Below are positions 34,434-46,141 of a stretch of 64,000 nucleotides of DNA, in pieces. Source of the stretch: Ochotona curzoniae (taxonomy: Eukaryota; Chordata; Mammalia; Lagomorpha; Ochotonidae); the NCBI RefSeq assembly GCF_017591425.1, contig NW_024466307.1, forward strand, positions 7,393,001-7,457,000. The letters run 5' to 3'. Position numbers and translations under genes: made by a program. Under the pieces are notes generated by a model. That model ran no database searches. It saw nothing but the letters and a program-made list of their open reading frames with translations, and was not told the DNA's origin. Every line of letters begins with the position of its first letter. Position 1 is the stretch's first letter.

Positions 34434-37247
34434 GTACAACTCTTGTATACTTTCCCTGTTACTGTGTTAAATATGAAGGGACCCTATGGAAAGTAGAACT
34501 TGCCAGAGTTTTCTATCAATAACAGAAGTAGTGGCAGTAGGTAACTTTGCATTTTAAGACATCCAGTTTTATGAAGATTAGGATTATCGGGTTAGCTCTG
34601 TTTTAAGTTACTTATAGCACTGGATTTTTCTTGTAGAATTACAATCTGCAGGAACTTTGTGAATTTGCTTCTAATCAGTTTGGATTCCCCTGTTGGTTAT
34701 TTGTGTTCATGTTCTCTCTAAGGCACACTGGGGCTTTGACTTTTCCTTAGGTAAGCAGGCATGCTATTGTGCATTAAAAAAAAATAGAAACATTGTGATG
34801 AAGAATTTTCTTAAGGCAGTTTCTGTTAGAATGGGTTTGGCCTAAGACATTTTCAAGAATGTTTTGATGGTTCCAATTGATTAACTGGACCAGCAACTCC
34901 ATAGACCAGAATTTCTTCAGTGGAAATGATTGAATTAGAGATAGTTGGGCTGAGTTCACTGGAGGCATAAAATGTGATTATGGTCAAGTTTGCAGTGATC
35001 ACTGTTGACTGAAATTGCTTTCCATATAGTCTTTCATATTGTAAGATCTTGGACTGTTTGGGGGAGGAGATGGTTAGTGTTAAGCTACCAGGTGGTTTAT
35101 AAAAATACCATCTGCAGTGGGAGTAGGAAATGTTGGAATGGAAGTGTTGAAGGGAGAGAATTATGTTGCATTTAAGAGTTTTGACCTATGTGTTTTGCTC
35201 ATTTCAAAAAGTTTTATGCTCCTGGAGGCAGCTTCCTTTTATATGATTACAAGTAGAATAAACCATCTGAAGTTGGTAACTCATGCTGTGTTAATGATTT
35301 CTGTGACGTTGTGAGCTAATACTATATTGTAAGAACTCTGAAGCTATAAAACAGAAGGTGAATTTAATGTCCGAATGGGCGTATAACACAAAATGTGATA
35401 AAATGTGTACACAAGTCATTTTTCAAATAGTCTATTCGTTGAAGGTAATAAAGAAATTTCCTTAGTTTACTGGTAGAGCAAAAAACGTTATGCCATTCTC
35501 TTAAACCTACAGTGTTGGGATACACTTAATAGAAGCATCATGGACTTGTGTTACTGTTCAGGCACTATTATAATAGAGGCAAATGAAGTGCAGAGGAAAT
35601 AGGGGGGTGGAAGGAGATATTCCTGAACCTAAGGAACTTAGCATGAGAAATAATTTTTAAAAAATTTCACTGTTTCGGCACATAGCTTATTCACCCAGTA
35701 AGTTTTGCTCCATGATGTCATTGGCACTGCCCTGAGCAATTTCCTTGTGGCGGTAATTGCCTCTAATGAAAGGAAAAATACACAGCCAAATTAAAAAAAA
35801 ACATAGAAATCCTTCCTGTCTTTATGTAATTTAAGAATTTTTGAAAGTTACTTTTTGGGAGTCAGAGTGACAGAGGGTTCTTTCAGTGGTTCTTTACCCA
35901 CATGTCCAATAGCTCAATGTGGTCAGAGCTAGGAGGCAGAACCTCCATCCAGGTCTTCTACATAAATGGCTTCAGTTGAGCCATCACAACCGCCTCCAAG
36001 GGTCCACAAGTAGGAAGCTAGACTTAGAAGGCAGGAATCCAACCATGCACTTGAGTGTGGGATGTGATTGCCACAATGCTAAACTAAAATCCACTCCTGG
36101 ATCTAGTTTTTGGAACATGGACTTTAAGTTGCATTTCTCTATCTCCCTGGCTCTTTGCAACCATTTCTGCTCCCTAAGTAGCACTGGCTCAGAAAGAAGG
36201 CATTTTGACATAAAGGTAAGCCACCCTGGAGAGTGGCATGCTTAGCAAGAAGGAGGCGGCGAGTGACTTGCCAGTAGGGACAAGTGGAGCGCAGTTCTGT
36301 GATGTCGCTTTTAACACAAGTTGATGCCTGTATCACTCAGCATCACCTAAAGGCTCTGATGTTCACTTTTGTACTTTTGTTCACATGGAGACTTATCTCC
36401 AGTAAACAGAATGAAGACAAAGTGCAGGTTGGTGTGCATGTACTGATGTCACATGTATGTGCATAAATGTAGGAGGGTTCTTCCGAGTTTGAGGAAACCC
36501 AACACAAAAAGATGTTTGTATCTTGTGGAAAAATTGTGAAATCCATGCAGTATTTTGCATAATACACATTTCCATGAACTGTGAAAGACCTCATATGTGT
36601 GACTTTCAAAAATTTTTTTTACCGTAAGCTTATTTTCTGAAATTGTTTACTATGAGCTGTGTCAATTACTGATTTATGTACTTCTGTATGGCTGTGTGCC
36701 TTATGTAGGTTTTCTAATCTTCTTGCTTTGGGAACCTCTTGTACGTTATTGCTATTGTGTGGACCAATGATGAATGACAATTCAGTGCATTCCTTCTAGT
36801 CCACGTACGTGATTTTGAAGCAGTAGTACATCTGTCCCAAATAATTGAATTGAGGTCCTCTAATTTGAGTGACACTTAATGGAATTTGGTATTAGGTTTC
36901 CCTAATTGTGAAGCCTGTGTGTGTTTTTTTTTAATTCTATCATTTAATCCCTCATTTTAAATGCTGGGTTTTAGGGTAACTTAAAATTTTGTTAACTTTT
37001 AAAATGTTAAGGTTGGTGTATTTATGTAGTTGGTGTAAGATGTTCAATAGTATCACTTAAGTGATTTCATGATTGAAAGCTTTCTGCACAAGCAGGTATG
37101 TGTTGTCTTTTCTATTAATGTTTTCTTTATGTGAATTTTTATTTTCTACTTGTGTATAATATGTGAAGATAATTCTAAAACCACCTGTGAGTGCTAAGGC
37201 AGTTTCTCTGAGGATGATGAAAGGCATTAACAAATGTAATTTTGCAG
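34434..37247 (+). other. ADGRV1: Intron 17 of window
   Basis: 2.8 kb, AT-rich, with one degraded antisense SINE (35858-36088). The rest is unassigned. Confidence 0.88.
35858..36088 (-). mobile_element. C-type SINE, antisense, degraded
   Basis: 'tctttacccacatgtccaatagc', 'tggtcagagctaggaggcagaacctccatccaggtctt', 'aggaagctagacttagaaggcaggaatccaacc', 'gagtgtgggatgtgattgccacaatgc'. Confidence 0.83.
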
Positions 37248-37341
37248 GATGACATGCCAGAACTAGAAGAGTATTTCCTGGTGAACTTAACTTCTGTTGA
37301 ACTTATCATGGCTCCGGTAACTTCATTTCCTCCCAGACTTG
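37248..37341 (+). CDS. ADGRV1: ADGRV1 exon 18 of window: acidic loop of Calx-beta repeat 10
   Basis: 94 bp, phase 0 to 1, 31 residues: DDMPELEEYFLVNLTSVEL, then IMAPVTSFPPRL. The intron before it splits the acidic motif between Glu and Asp. One sequon (NLT). Borders: tttgcag/GATGAC and GACTTG/gtatga. Confidence 0.95.
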
Positions 37342-38055
37342 GTATGATAGGATTTTGTTTTCATTCTTTTGAAATAAGGGAACTTAATCTTTCAATCACA
37401 CTTTTTGATCTTTGTAAATCTCGGCCGTATATGTCAATATAATGGACTTATAGGTTTAGTTTAGTGATTATCGTAATTTTGTACAATGGATGGCTAAAGA
37501 CATTAAGAATTATGCTGTGATATTCTTTAAAAGTTTACAACTGTTTTATAACCAAATTCTTAGTCCTTGATTAGTTTTTTGAAAGACATTTTCCTTTAAA
37601 ACTTAATTAGTGATCTTCATTAGATGTCTGAAGTAAAATTTTTTTCTTCTAAAAAGGTAAACTGAGCTTTTGTTTGGCTGTTTCCTGTGTTCTGTTTTGA
37701 CCTTTGATCTTTTTTCTCTTCATGCTTTTAGAAAAGACTCAGTTAATTCATTACAGACTAAAAGGTAAAACTTGAACTTTACTATAGATTTTCGTAGTTT
37801 CCTTTAAAAATTCATTCCAATGTCCGCATACAGATTTCTATTTGTAGTTTGGACACTGACTGCTGGGAAGTTTTGTTGGAATACTTGGGGGGAAGTTCGT
37901 CCAATGGGAGATGGAGGTGAACAGCAGGGAGGGCAGTGCTCTTGCCTCTGGGGTGCAAGGTGCTCTGGGCAGGACACTAATCTGGGTTACAAGAGACGCC
38001 TGGCCAAACCCAGGGGGCTTAAAGAATTAGACATTCCTCCTTCACATTTTTCAAA

Positions 38056-38340
38056 TTAAAGATACATTTTATTTGAGACGTAGAGTCGGAACATTTTAGA
38101 ATCTGCTGATTGACTCCCGAAATGGACACAGTGCCTGAATCTGGGCAAGGTCAAAAAAAAGGAGCCAGGAGCTTCCTCTCGATCTCCCAAGTGAACGCAA
38201 GGGCCCAAGCACTTGAATTCCGCCACATCATCAAGGAGATGAATCAGAAGTGAAGTATCCAGGTCTCGAACCAGCTCCCAATTGGGTTGCTGGCCCTGTA
38301 GGCAGCAGCTTAACATGCTATCTAACAATGTGGGCCAGCT
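38056..38340 (-). mobile_element. C-type SINE, antisense
   Basis: 'aaagatacattttatttgagacgtagagtc', 'ctgattgactcccgaaatgg', 'ggagccaggagcttcctctc', 'gcagcttaacatgctatc', 'aatgtgggcc'. Confidence 0.92.
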
Positions 38341-38377
38341 GCCTTTATTTCTAATGCTTATTGAGACAACTTAAATG

Positions 38378-38650
38378 CTGCAGGGTAGACATGTAGCCTT
38401 GTGATGAAGATAAGATGCCATGTTCCATATCAGAGTACCCAGTTTGATTTCCAGCTTTGGCTCTGGACTCCAGCTTTCTACGGATGTGAAACTTGGGAGG
38501 CAGGAGAGAGGATTACAGTGCCTGTGTTCCTGCTAGCTGTGTTGGAGACACAATTGACTTTCTGACACCTGAATCAAATTCCTCCAGCCCACCCTTAATC
38601 TTCTGGGGATTTGAAGAATAAATTGATGAATGGGATCTTTGTTTTCTCCC
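38378..38650 (+). mobile_element. C-type SINE, sense, degraded
   Basis: 'gcagggtagacatgtagccttgtgatgaag' head, 'accagtttgatttccagc' region, 'ctctggactccagctttcta', tail 'atttgaagaataaattgatgaatggg'. Confidence 0.78.
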
Positions 38651-38889
38651 ATTTCTTCGGTTTTCAAAAATTTTTTTCCTTAAAATGAAATTTCAACATA
38701 GTGGTCTATTTATCATTTTCCAAAGGAATTGGATGAGTTAAATGACTGGGTTACTTCAAAGTATCACTAAGGTATATATTCACATTAGGAAAGCTAGCCA
38801 AATACTTCCTGTTTTTTTTATTCTTGGTAGTTAGTTTGAATACTTGACTGTGGGATGTTTCCTAATGCGTCTGTTTCACATGCTTCGGG

Positions 38890-39010
38890 GGTCAGTTCTG
38901 TCCTCACGTCCATGTTCCCACGTTACAGAAGAGGAAGAAACTGTTATATGTCCCAAGCCACACAGCTAGGATGTGGTGGGTAGAGCTGGACTTGAGTGAT
39001 AAGGCTGAGT
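38890..39010 (+). mobile_element. MIR remnant
   Basis: 'cgttacagaagaggaagaaactg ... cccaagccacacagctaggatgtggtgggtagagctgga' is a clear MIR core. Confidence 0.85.
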
Positions 39011-39626
39011 TCTAAATCTGTGTGTTAGGATTTGTGCCCATCAGAGTAGATGCTAATTTTATTTTCTCTGTGCATAGTGTTGGTTTCCTTACTCTAAGGA
39101 GTCACACTTTACTACTCACTTTTCATCAAGTGTGCTAGGCTAAGGTAGCACCTCTGAAATCAAAGGTAAACGTGGTGTTCAAGAAGCCAACCGTTAACAC
39201 AGTATTTGCAGATGGATTTGTAGGCACTGATAACATTGAAGCTAGTTTTCAGTCCTGTGTTTTGTCACACTCCTTGCTTTTCTCTATTTTTCTTTCTTTG
39301 GTGTTTCTACTTTTTGTAGTAATTCACATTTTCCTCCTGAAATAGTGATGTTGTAGAACAGAGATGCCAAGTATTGTTTGTTAAACTAAGGATTATGGCT
39401 TTGTTTCTATTTTGATTCCATGCTAAGTTGATCAAATTTGTACCTATTGGTGGCTCTTGTTAGCAAAAAGTGTTCTTTTCTGGAAACAATCATTTCTCTT
39501 TTTTGCCCAGAGATCTCTTAATGATGCCAGAACTGCTCAGGCAATAGGAACTTTATAATCTTAATGGGGCAAGATCTTTTTGGTCACTTATGCTGACAAT
39601 ACAGAAGGTTCTTGTGTGTTTTTCAG

Positions 39627-39705
39627 ATTCAGAAGGTTTGACTGCAGAAATTGTTATTGATGCCAATGATGGTGCCCGAGGTGTTGTCGAATGGCAACAT
39701 GACAG
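39627..39705 (+). CDS. ADGRV1: ADGRV1 exon 19 of window: end of Calx-beta repeat 10
   Basis: 79 bp, phase 1 to 2, 26 residues: DSEGLTAEIVIDANDGARG then VVEWQHD. The ending motif ANDGARG lacks the usual Asp-Pro-Tyr. The shortest exon in the window. Borders: tttttcag/ATTCAG and CATGACAG/gtgagc. Only 105 bp separate it from exon 20. Confidence 0.95.
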
Positions 39706-39810
39706 GTGAGCCTGAGGCTGTGGATGCCCTTTCTGGAATTTGATTCTTTGCTATTTACTAGCAGAGGCTTGTAATGGAGAACAAGGAGTATTCTCTGTAC
39801 TTTGTTGTAG

Positions 39811-39949
39811 ATTTGAAGTAAATGAAACCCATGGAAGCCTCACGCTGATAGCCCAGAGGAGCAGAGCGGCAGTGGGCCATGTGGCCTTGTTTGCGTACGC
39901 CCAGAATTTGGAAGCACAGCTGGGGCTGGATTACATCTTCACCCCAATG
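39811..39949 (+). CDS. ADGRV1: ADGRV1 exon 20 of window: strands of Calx-beta repeat 11
   Basis: 139 bp, phase 2 to 0, 46 residues. RFEVNETHGSLTLIAQRSR, AAVGHVALFAYAQNLEAQ and LGLDYIFTPM are the first strands of repeat 11. One sequon (NET). Borders: tgttgtag/ATTTGA and CCAATG/gtgggt. Confidence 0.96.
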
Positions 39950-40517
39950 GTGGGTCTCACGATTTTATACAGGTGACTTGTACAGGTTATTTTATAGTGC
40001 CCACTTGGTTGAGAATTCCGGTGATTTAGATCCTATGTGTTAACTGAAACTGTTACGCTTTCCCACACGGGGGCGGGGGGGGGTTGCCTTCACTCTTGGC
40101 AAATAAGATAAGATTAACCATCACTACTATTTTTAAGACTTGTGTATATTCGCTATTTTATGAAATACAAGCTAAGGTGTTGCAGAATTTATACCAGAAT
40201 TATGTTTTCAGAGTGTCTTAGGCTTCTCAAGAATCTTGTTTATTTCACTCCCTTGTTATAACTTCACTGTAATGCCTAGAGTCATAAAATACTTTCTATT
40301 TGCTTTATTCTGCTGTTTATTCCTTAACCAAATGTTGACTTCCTTCTCTACCCTTTTTCACTTTCTACACTGTCTTAAGTAGATCAATCAGAATATAAAG
40401 GGGAAGGGAGAGATCCATGGAAATAACTTGTTACACTCACAACCCTGTTGTATTTTTTTCCTAAACATTTGATAAAAGCTGAGATATACTGCTGTCTACT
40501 TTTGCCTTCTTAACCAG
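39950..40517 (+). other. ADGRV1: Intron 20 of window
   Basis: 568 bp. A G-rich run (40069-40083) is the only feature. Confidence 0.85.
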
Positions 40518-40659
40518 ATTCTTCATTTTGCTGATGGAGAAAGGTACAAAAATGTTGACGTCATGATTCTTAATGATGACATTCCAGAAGGAGATGAAAA
40601 ATTTCAGCTGATTTTAACTAATCCTTCTCCTGGGCTAGAGCTAGGGGAACATACAGCAG
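40518..40659 (+). CDS. ADGRV1: ADGRV1 exon 21 of window: acidic loop of Calx-beta repeat 11
   Basis: 142 bp, phase 0 to 1, 47 residues. ILHFADGERYKNVDVMI, then LNDDIPEGDEKFQLILTNPS, then GLELGEHTA. Acidic loop NDDIPEGDE. No sequon in the loop. Borders: taaccag/ATTCTT and ACAGCAG/gtaatg. Confidence 0.96.
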
Positions 40660-42270
40660 GTAATGGATCATTTCCTGTACAGTATCCTTTTGCCTCCTGC
40701 TGGTCTGCTAATATGGGGTCAGTTAGAAGCAACTGGTTCTCTTAGTGGTTTTAAGTGCCTAGAATGAAAGTTTATGATGGTGAGTATTTCAAATTCCCTT
40801 GTAGGTGGAACATTGCTTCTAATCTATGTATTATGTATGTGTGTACATAAGTAAAAATTCCTCATTTTTTCAAAATTGTAATACAGTACCATAAGTAAAA
40901 ATTTCAAGGAAAGGATTACATATATCATTAGCTCCCTCATTGTAGATTTAGTAGCTAGGCTTTGGAGTTTCAGTTCTGCTGATTCCCTGCTTGGCAGATG
41001 AAGCAATAAAGGTAGTTCCTACTGTGGCATCTCACAGCCATGCTGGTCCTGTAGACTCAGGGTAAACTGACAGTGCACACAGATTTTATGAACTCGGAAT
41101 TCTTGACTCGAAACAGTTTATTATTACTCTTGAACACATTGATGTCCTTCTGACGGCTTGTAGAAGGGGAAAACGAGACAAAGGCAAACTGTAGAGCTGG
41201 CAGAGTCCTTAGCATGAGTTAGCCCCTTGGTGGGATTGATGAACCCAAGTGCATTTGGAGGGCTGAGTGCTGACTGATTCTTCAGCCATCTGTTTGAGCT
41301 AGTGGCTTGGTGTTCCTTGGGATTTTTAAGTAAATTAATGTTTATACTCGGATTTGTCCTATTTGATATGTGTGACAAAAATTCTGGCTTGTAATAGTTT
41401 CAAGAAATCAGTGGACTGGTTTTTACTTTTTAGTGGTAGTAAAAATTGGAAAATTCTTCACTGAAGGGTTATAGTTTGAATTGTTATGGTTTGATGGTAT
41501 TCTTCTTGCATTTTCTTAGCTGACAGTCATGTTGCCTAGAACAAAGGGATGGTGCTAACTCATGCTTTCTGTTCCTTGGTTATGTGTGTTCCTTGCTAAT
41601 AGGCCCAGGACACTGTGGAATGGGAGCCATGAGAACAGGCATCCTTGTCTCACTTGTGTTTTTAGAGGGATGGCTTCTAAGATTTCAGTATTGTTCGATT
41701 TTTTGCTTTTGCTCTATGACCAATATTGCTTCATCCTGCTTAGCAAGATGCTTTTTATTCCCAGACGACTGGGTGTTTACTTTCTTTAAAGCTTTATTTG
41801 AAAGGCAGAGTTGCACAGGGAGGGAGTGATGTATACTCAGGGAACTTGTTCCATCCACTGGCTTATAGCCCAAATGGCCTAAACCAGGAACTTGTTTTGG
41901 GATCTTATGTGGGTGCAGAGCCCAAGCACCTAGGCCTTCTTCCACTGTTTTCACAGTTGTATAGGCAGGAAGCCAGAATGAAAGTGCAGCAACTGCGACT
42001 CTAACCAACATCTCTGTGGGATTCTGGGTGTCGGGAAGAGGCTCAACTAACTACTCAACTACTCTATAACGGTGACTCCATGCCGGAGTGTGTATGTCAT
42101 GAGTGAATATAGTTTATTAAGTGTTCTTAAATTGCTGCAGTTTCTAAAGTGAGCTCAGAATTCTCTGTTGGTAAGAGTTAGCCAAGTTTCCAGTAAAATA
42201 GGCATACACAGCCTTTATAGCATGTGCAACCCTTTCTTTTCAGTTGATGCTTAAATGTTTCTTTTGACAG
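40660..42270 (+). other. ADGRV1: Intron 21 of window
   Basis: 1.6 kb with one antisense SINE (41786-42055). Confidence 0.88.
41786..42055 (-). mobile_element. C-type SINE, antisense
   Basis: 'ttaaagctttatttgaaaggcagagttg' tail, 'ttccatccactggcttatagcccaaatggc', 'gatcttatgtgggtgcagagcccaagcacc', 'ggcaggaagccagaatgaaag'. Confidence 0.92.
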
Positions 42271-42533
42271 CCTTAATTACTGTCCTTGCCAATGATGATG
42301 GACCAGGAGTACTATCATTTAACAACACGGAGCACTTCTTCCTAAGAGAGCCAACAGCATTGCATGTGCAGGAGAGTGTGGCGGTGCTATATGTCCTGCG
42401 GGAACCTGCCCAGGGATTGTTTGGCACGGTGACTGTTCAGTTCCTGGTGACAGGAGTGAATTCCTCAATGGAGTCCACAGATCTGACTCCTTCCAAAGGC
42501 TATATCGTTCTGGAAGAGGGTGTTAGATTCAAG
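42271..42533 (+). CDS. ADGRV1: ADGRV1 exon 22 of window: junction of Calx-beta repeats 11 and 12
   Basis: 263 bp, phase 1 to 0, 88 residues. ALITVLANDDGPG ends repeat 11. VLSFNNTEHFFLREPTALH, VQESVAVLYVLREPAQG, LFGTVTVQFLVTGVNSS and GYIVLEEGVRFK make the front half of repeat 12. Sequons NNT and NSS. Borders: tttgacag/CCTTAA and TTCAAG/gtatgg. Confidence 0.97.
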
Positions 42534-42579
42534 GTATGGTAAGAATCTTTCATGAGAACTGGAGATGGTTTCTACTGTC

Positions 42580-42855
42580 TCTTAAAAATTTATTTGAAAG
42601 GCAGAGTTAGAGGTAGACATTCTGTCTACCAGTTCTATTCCTAGATGGCCACTGAGCTGGGGCCGGGCCAGGCCGAAGCAAGGTCTCCCCTGTGAGTGAC
42701 AGAAGCCCAACACTTTGACTGTCATCTGCTGTTTTCCCATGTGCATTAACAGGGAGCTGAATTGAAAATGGAGCACCTGGGACTTGAACTGATGCTTGTT
42801 GTAGGATGCCATTGTCACATAGTGGCTTAACATGCTATGTTATGATATTGGCCCC
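42580..42855 (-). mobile_element. C-type SINE, antisense
   Basis: 'cttaaaaatttatttgaaaggcagagttag' tail, 'tctgtctaccagttctattcctagatggcc', 'gggagctgaattgaaaatggagcacctgggac', 'gtggcttaacatgctatg', 'ttggcccc'. It starts 46 bp after the exon 22 donor. Confidence 0.95.
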
Positions 42856-42920
42856 AATTTCTAGTATTTATAAAATTTTCTCTGAGGAACACCCTAGATG
42901 ATACAAAGTTAAAAAAAAAA

Positions 42921-43327
42921 GGGGGGGGGGCATGCAGCATAGTGGCTTAGCAGGGTAATTATTTTCCTGTAAGTGGTGGCATCCCATATGGGTGTTGGTT
43001 TGAGTCCTAGCTACTCAACCTCTGATACAGCTCTCTTGCTTGTGGCCTTCGTAGTAGAGCATGGCCAAGTCTGTGGGCCTCTACACCTACGTTGGAGATG
43101 AAAGAAGCTCCTAGTATTGGGTCAATTTCTGTATCTGCTCCAGTTTTTGTGGCCACCTGGGGGATGAACCAACAGATGGAAGAACTCTCTGCTCTGTAAG
43201 GTCTGCCTTTCTAATACCAAAAACCAAACAAACCTCCTACGAAAACCAAAAACCAAACCAAAAAAAAAAAAAAAAAACAAAAAAAACAAAACCCAAAAAA
43301 ACAAAAAACCCCCACCAAAAACCAAAT
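42921..43327 (+). mobile_element. C-type SINE, sense, with long A-rich tail
   Basis: 'gcatgcagcatagtggcttagcagggtaat', 'ggcatcccatatgggtgttggtttgagtcc' (B box), 'gtggccacctgggggatgaaccaacagatgg', 'gtctgcctttctaatacc', then a long A/C-rich tail. Confidence 0.93.
43216..43325. repeat. A/C-rich tail repeat (CAAAAA-type)
   Basis: About 110 bp of A runs separated by C or CC, with an A19 stretch. It is probably the expanded tail of the SINE before it. Confidence 0.85.
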
Positions 43328-43465
43328 AGCCCACATCCCCATCTCAGCATTTTCCATGCGTAGATGGGAAGTGAAATACTGATTAAATTGTCACATGCCA
43401 ACTGTGTGGCTGTGGGGCATGCAAGTGCACAAATTTGTAGTTGTACTTAAGTAATAGAAGTTTTT

Positions 43466-43752
43466 TTAAATTGTCTTTGAAAAGGACTCAGTTGAAGGGA
43501 GTGTTAACAGAAAAAGAGGGAAATCACAAGAGAAGTCTCTCTGTGTCAGCTGGTTAATTCCCCAGTTGGCCACCAGGACTGTAACAGTTGCCTGGAGGTC
43601 CATTCATGTCTCCCATGTGGGTGACAAGGCTCAAGCACTTGGAGCATCTTCTGCTTTCCCAGGCAGATGAACAGACAACAAAGCAACTGGGACTCCAAGC
43701 AGAGCTCTCTTAGGGGATCCAAGCCTGGCAAGCAGCAGCTTAGCTTGGCTCA
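43466..43752 (-). mobile_element. C-type SINE, antisense
   Basis: 'gtgtcagctggttaattccccagttggcc', 'ggaggtccattcatgtctcccatgtgggtgac', 'ctgctttcccaggcagatgaacag', 'gcagcagcttagcttggc'. Confidence 0.92.
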
Positions 43753-45150
43753 GCAAGAGTATTGGATTCTGTTGTTGATTTAAAATACATTCGTGGCTTA
43801 TTATTTAAGAGTTTACCAAAAAAGGGTAATTGAAAATGATATGAAAATAGAAGTGAATTTTTGTGCAAAAAGGTTTGGAAAGCCATGCAGTTTCTTTAGA
43901 GCATATAGTTTCCAGGAATCTGGGGAGGAACCTTACATATTGTCTATGAAAAATAAGCTATTATCTATAAAAATGTCCTGCCACTCTTCACACTTGGTAA
44001 TTCCAGTAATTCCTTGTCACCACAATTTAGTTGTGTCCGATTTAGGTGCTTGACTCCAAATGCCTATTTATACACAGGAGTATCTCTTTACAGGAAACAT
44101 CCTGTATTTGAGATTAATCATGAATGTTGCCTAAAAAGAGAAACTGATCTTCTAAACCTTTCTTTACTGTGAATTTGCTGCTCCTGTTACTAAAGCTTAC
44201 TTTTAAAAAAAGCAGTTCAAAGTAGCTAGTTTTATTAACTTGAGACATTTTTAAAGCCAGATGTATAAAATATAACAAATGCCTTTAAAGCTTTTCATTG
44301 CAAACATTCCATTCAGTAACTAGACACTTTAATAATGGTAAGTTTGTATGAATGTTTTCAGTTTTTGAATGAGTATTTTCGTGTTCCATTTTATGCTTTT
44401 GAAAATTTACAGCCTTCAATGGGTTTGTACAAAATGCAAATTTGAAGTATTTTATGAATTTGTCATTGCTACAGTCATGTTTTGTATTTTAACTTTGTAT
44501 ATCTTTAGTGTTTTGATTTTTCTCCCTAAACTTGTGTGATGCAAGAATTGACAACTTAAAAATGTTAGAGTAAATTGAAAATTTTAAACCTACAGAGCTA
44601 TCCTGGCTGCCTGTGGAGGTTTTGTGAAGCATGAACAGTAAAATGCATAGAACTAGAAATGTGCAGTTTTGTAGCCTTGATGGCACACACCTGCAATTTG
44701 ATGTATGTCTTCAGCATCCAGAACTTTCTCCTGTACCTGAGCCTACCCATGACCAGAGGAAATTTTGCCCTGTGTGATTTCTGTCTGAAGACCCCTTGTG
44801 CTGCTGTGTAAGCTTCATTTCAGCAGAATCATGCTTGGTGTAGCCATGTATATCTGGCTTCTGGCACTCAATTTCCAGATTCTCTGGCTGCACGCCCCTG
44901 TGGTTGATGGAGTTTCACTGCTGGGGCTCCTTGCACTAGGCATGCTTTACCTTGTCTGTCTGTGCTCCTGTTGATGAACTTCGGTGTGTCGTCCTAGTTA
45001 GCAACTACACCAGCTTCTTGACAAACTGGAGTGAGACAAGCAAAAGTGTATATCCAGTATGACATGAAACATTTCCAAAAATGAAGACAGATTTAATTTT
45101 AATTAGTGCTCTTATCAGTACTGTAAAGATTTTTAGACACCCTCACAGCA

Positions 45151-45164
45151 TTAAAAAAAAAAAA
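45151..45164. repeat. A-run
   Basis: A13 run followed by 'ccagcag', the same word that follows the A13 run at 21593-21605; possibly tails of related small retroelements. Confidence 0.6.
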
Positions 45165-45318
45165 AACCAGCAGTAGCACAATCAACTGCCCTATTCTGGG
45201 ATCTGTATTGAATTAAGATATTTCCCAGACATTTTGTCACATGTATTTAGTGAATTTTCTATGTGTCTATCACAAAAATGGTGACTCTAGTAATTTTACC
45301 TTCTGATTTCACTTGCAG

Positions 45319-45494
45319 GCTCTTCATATATCTGCCATACTAGACTCAGAACCAGAAATGGATGAGCATTTTGTATGCACCTTGTTGAATCCAACTGGTG
45401 GTGCCAGGCTAGGGGAACGTGTTCAGACCCGGATAACTGTTTTGCAGAACCAAGCTCCTTTGGGACTCTTTGGCATCTTGGCAGTCGAAAACAG
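45319..45494 (+). CDS. ADGRV1: ADGRV1 exon 23 of window: end of Calx-beta repeat 12, start of repeat 13
   Basis: 176 bp, phase 0 to 2, 58 residues. ALHISAILDSEPEMDEHF carries the acidic loop DSEPEMDE; VCTLLNPTGGARLGERVQ follows; VLQNQAPLG stands where other repeats have NDDPYG. LFGILAVEN opens the Calx-beta repeat that the propeller interrupts. Acceptor acttgcag/GCTCTT. Donor AAACAG/gtgttg is weak at +4 and +5, but the frame to exon 24 requires it. Confidence 0.93.
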
Positions 45495-46141
45495 GTGTTG
45501 TTTGTGTACAAGGAGCCTTCTGCTTCTGTAGCAGAGCAGGGACCACTTCCTGGCATAGGAAAGCAGAAGGGAGAGGGTTTGTGATCCCATTACGAGATGC
45601 TTGTAGTGAGAACTCAGATTCAGAGAACATCGAAATACCAAACCTCGTATCTGTGGTATGATTGGGGTGCATATTAAAGTGATACTGTCAGCTAACTGCC
45701 TGCACTGTTGTGCATTTTTGAAATAAAAGCAAGGCATGATGGAATTTATACTTGGTTGCTAAATCGAATAACTTAAATATAAGAGTTGATAAAATTTCCT
45801 CGGAAAGCTGACAGATGTTTATTTTGTATGTCTTAAATATTTCAATGGTTCTAATTTTTTAATATGCTAAGGATTTCTCATTTTTTCACTAAAATATTTG
45901 ACATCCATGTAATGAATTTGAATTATAGACTCTTAGTATTTTTTTAGGATCATAGTATCCAAGCATTTCATTTGTGCTTTTGGAAGATGTTCATAAATAC
46001 TTTGGTGCCTGTGGATGCAACATCAGTGAATCTCATCTTTTCTAAATTAAAGTGTATTAAGTAGGTCATAGTAACATACATTTTAGGTATGTAGAAATTA
46101 CACCGTTTGTGTGCTTACCACAACCTTCTCTTCCGTTTTAG
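45495..46141 (+). other. ADGRV1: Intron 23 of window
   Basis: 647 bp, AT-rich in its second half. Nothing recognised. Confidence 0.85.

Larger units (their letters stand above)
37342..39626 (+). other. ADGRV1: Intron 18 of window
   Basis: 2.3 kb. An antisense SINE (38056-38340), a sense SINE (38378-38650) and a MIR remnant (38890-39010). Confidence 0.9.
42534..45318 (+). other. ADGRV1: Intron 22 of window
   Basis: 2.8 kb. Three SINEs (42580-43752), two antisense and one sense with a long A/C-rich tail. From 43.75 kb AT-rich; 44.66-45.01 kb is GC-richer and unassigned. An A13 run lies at 45151-45164. Confidence 0.9.

Noticed and set aside
43122..43334. Minus-strand ORF rich in Phe
   Set aside because: Translation of the A-rich SINE tail read backwards.
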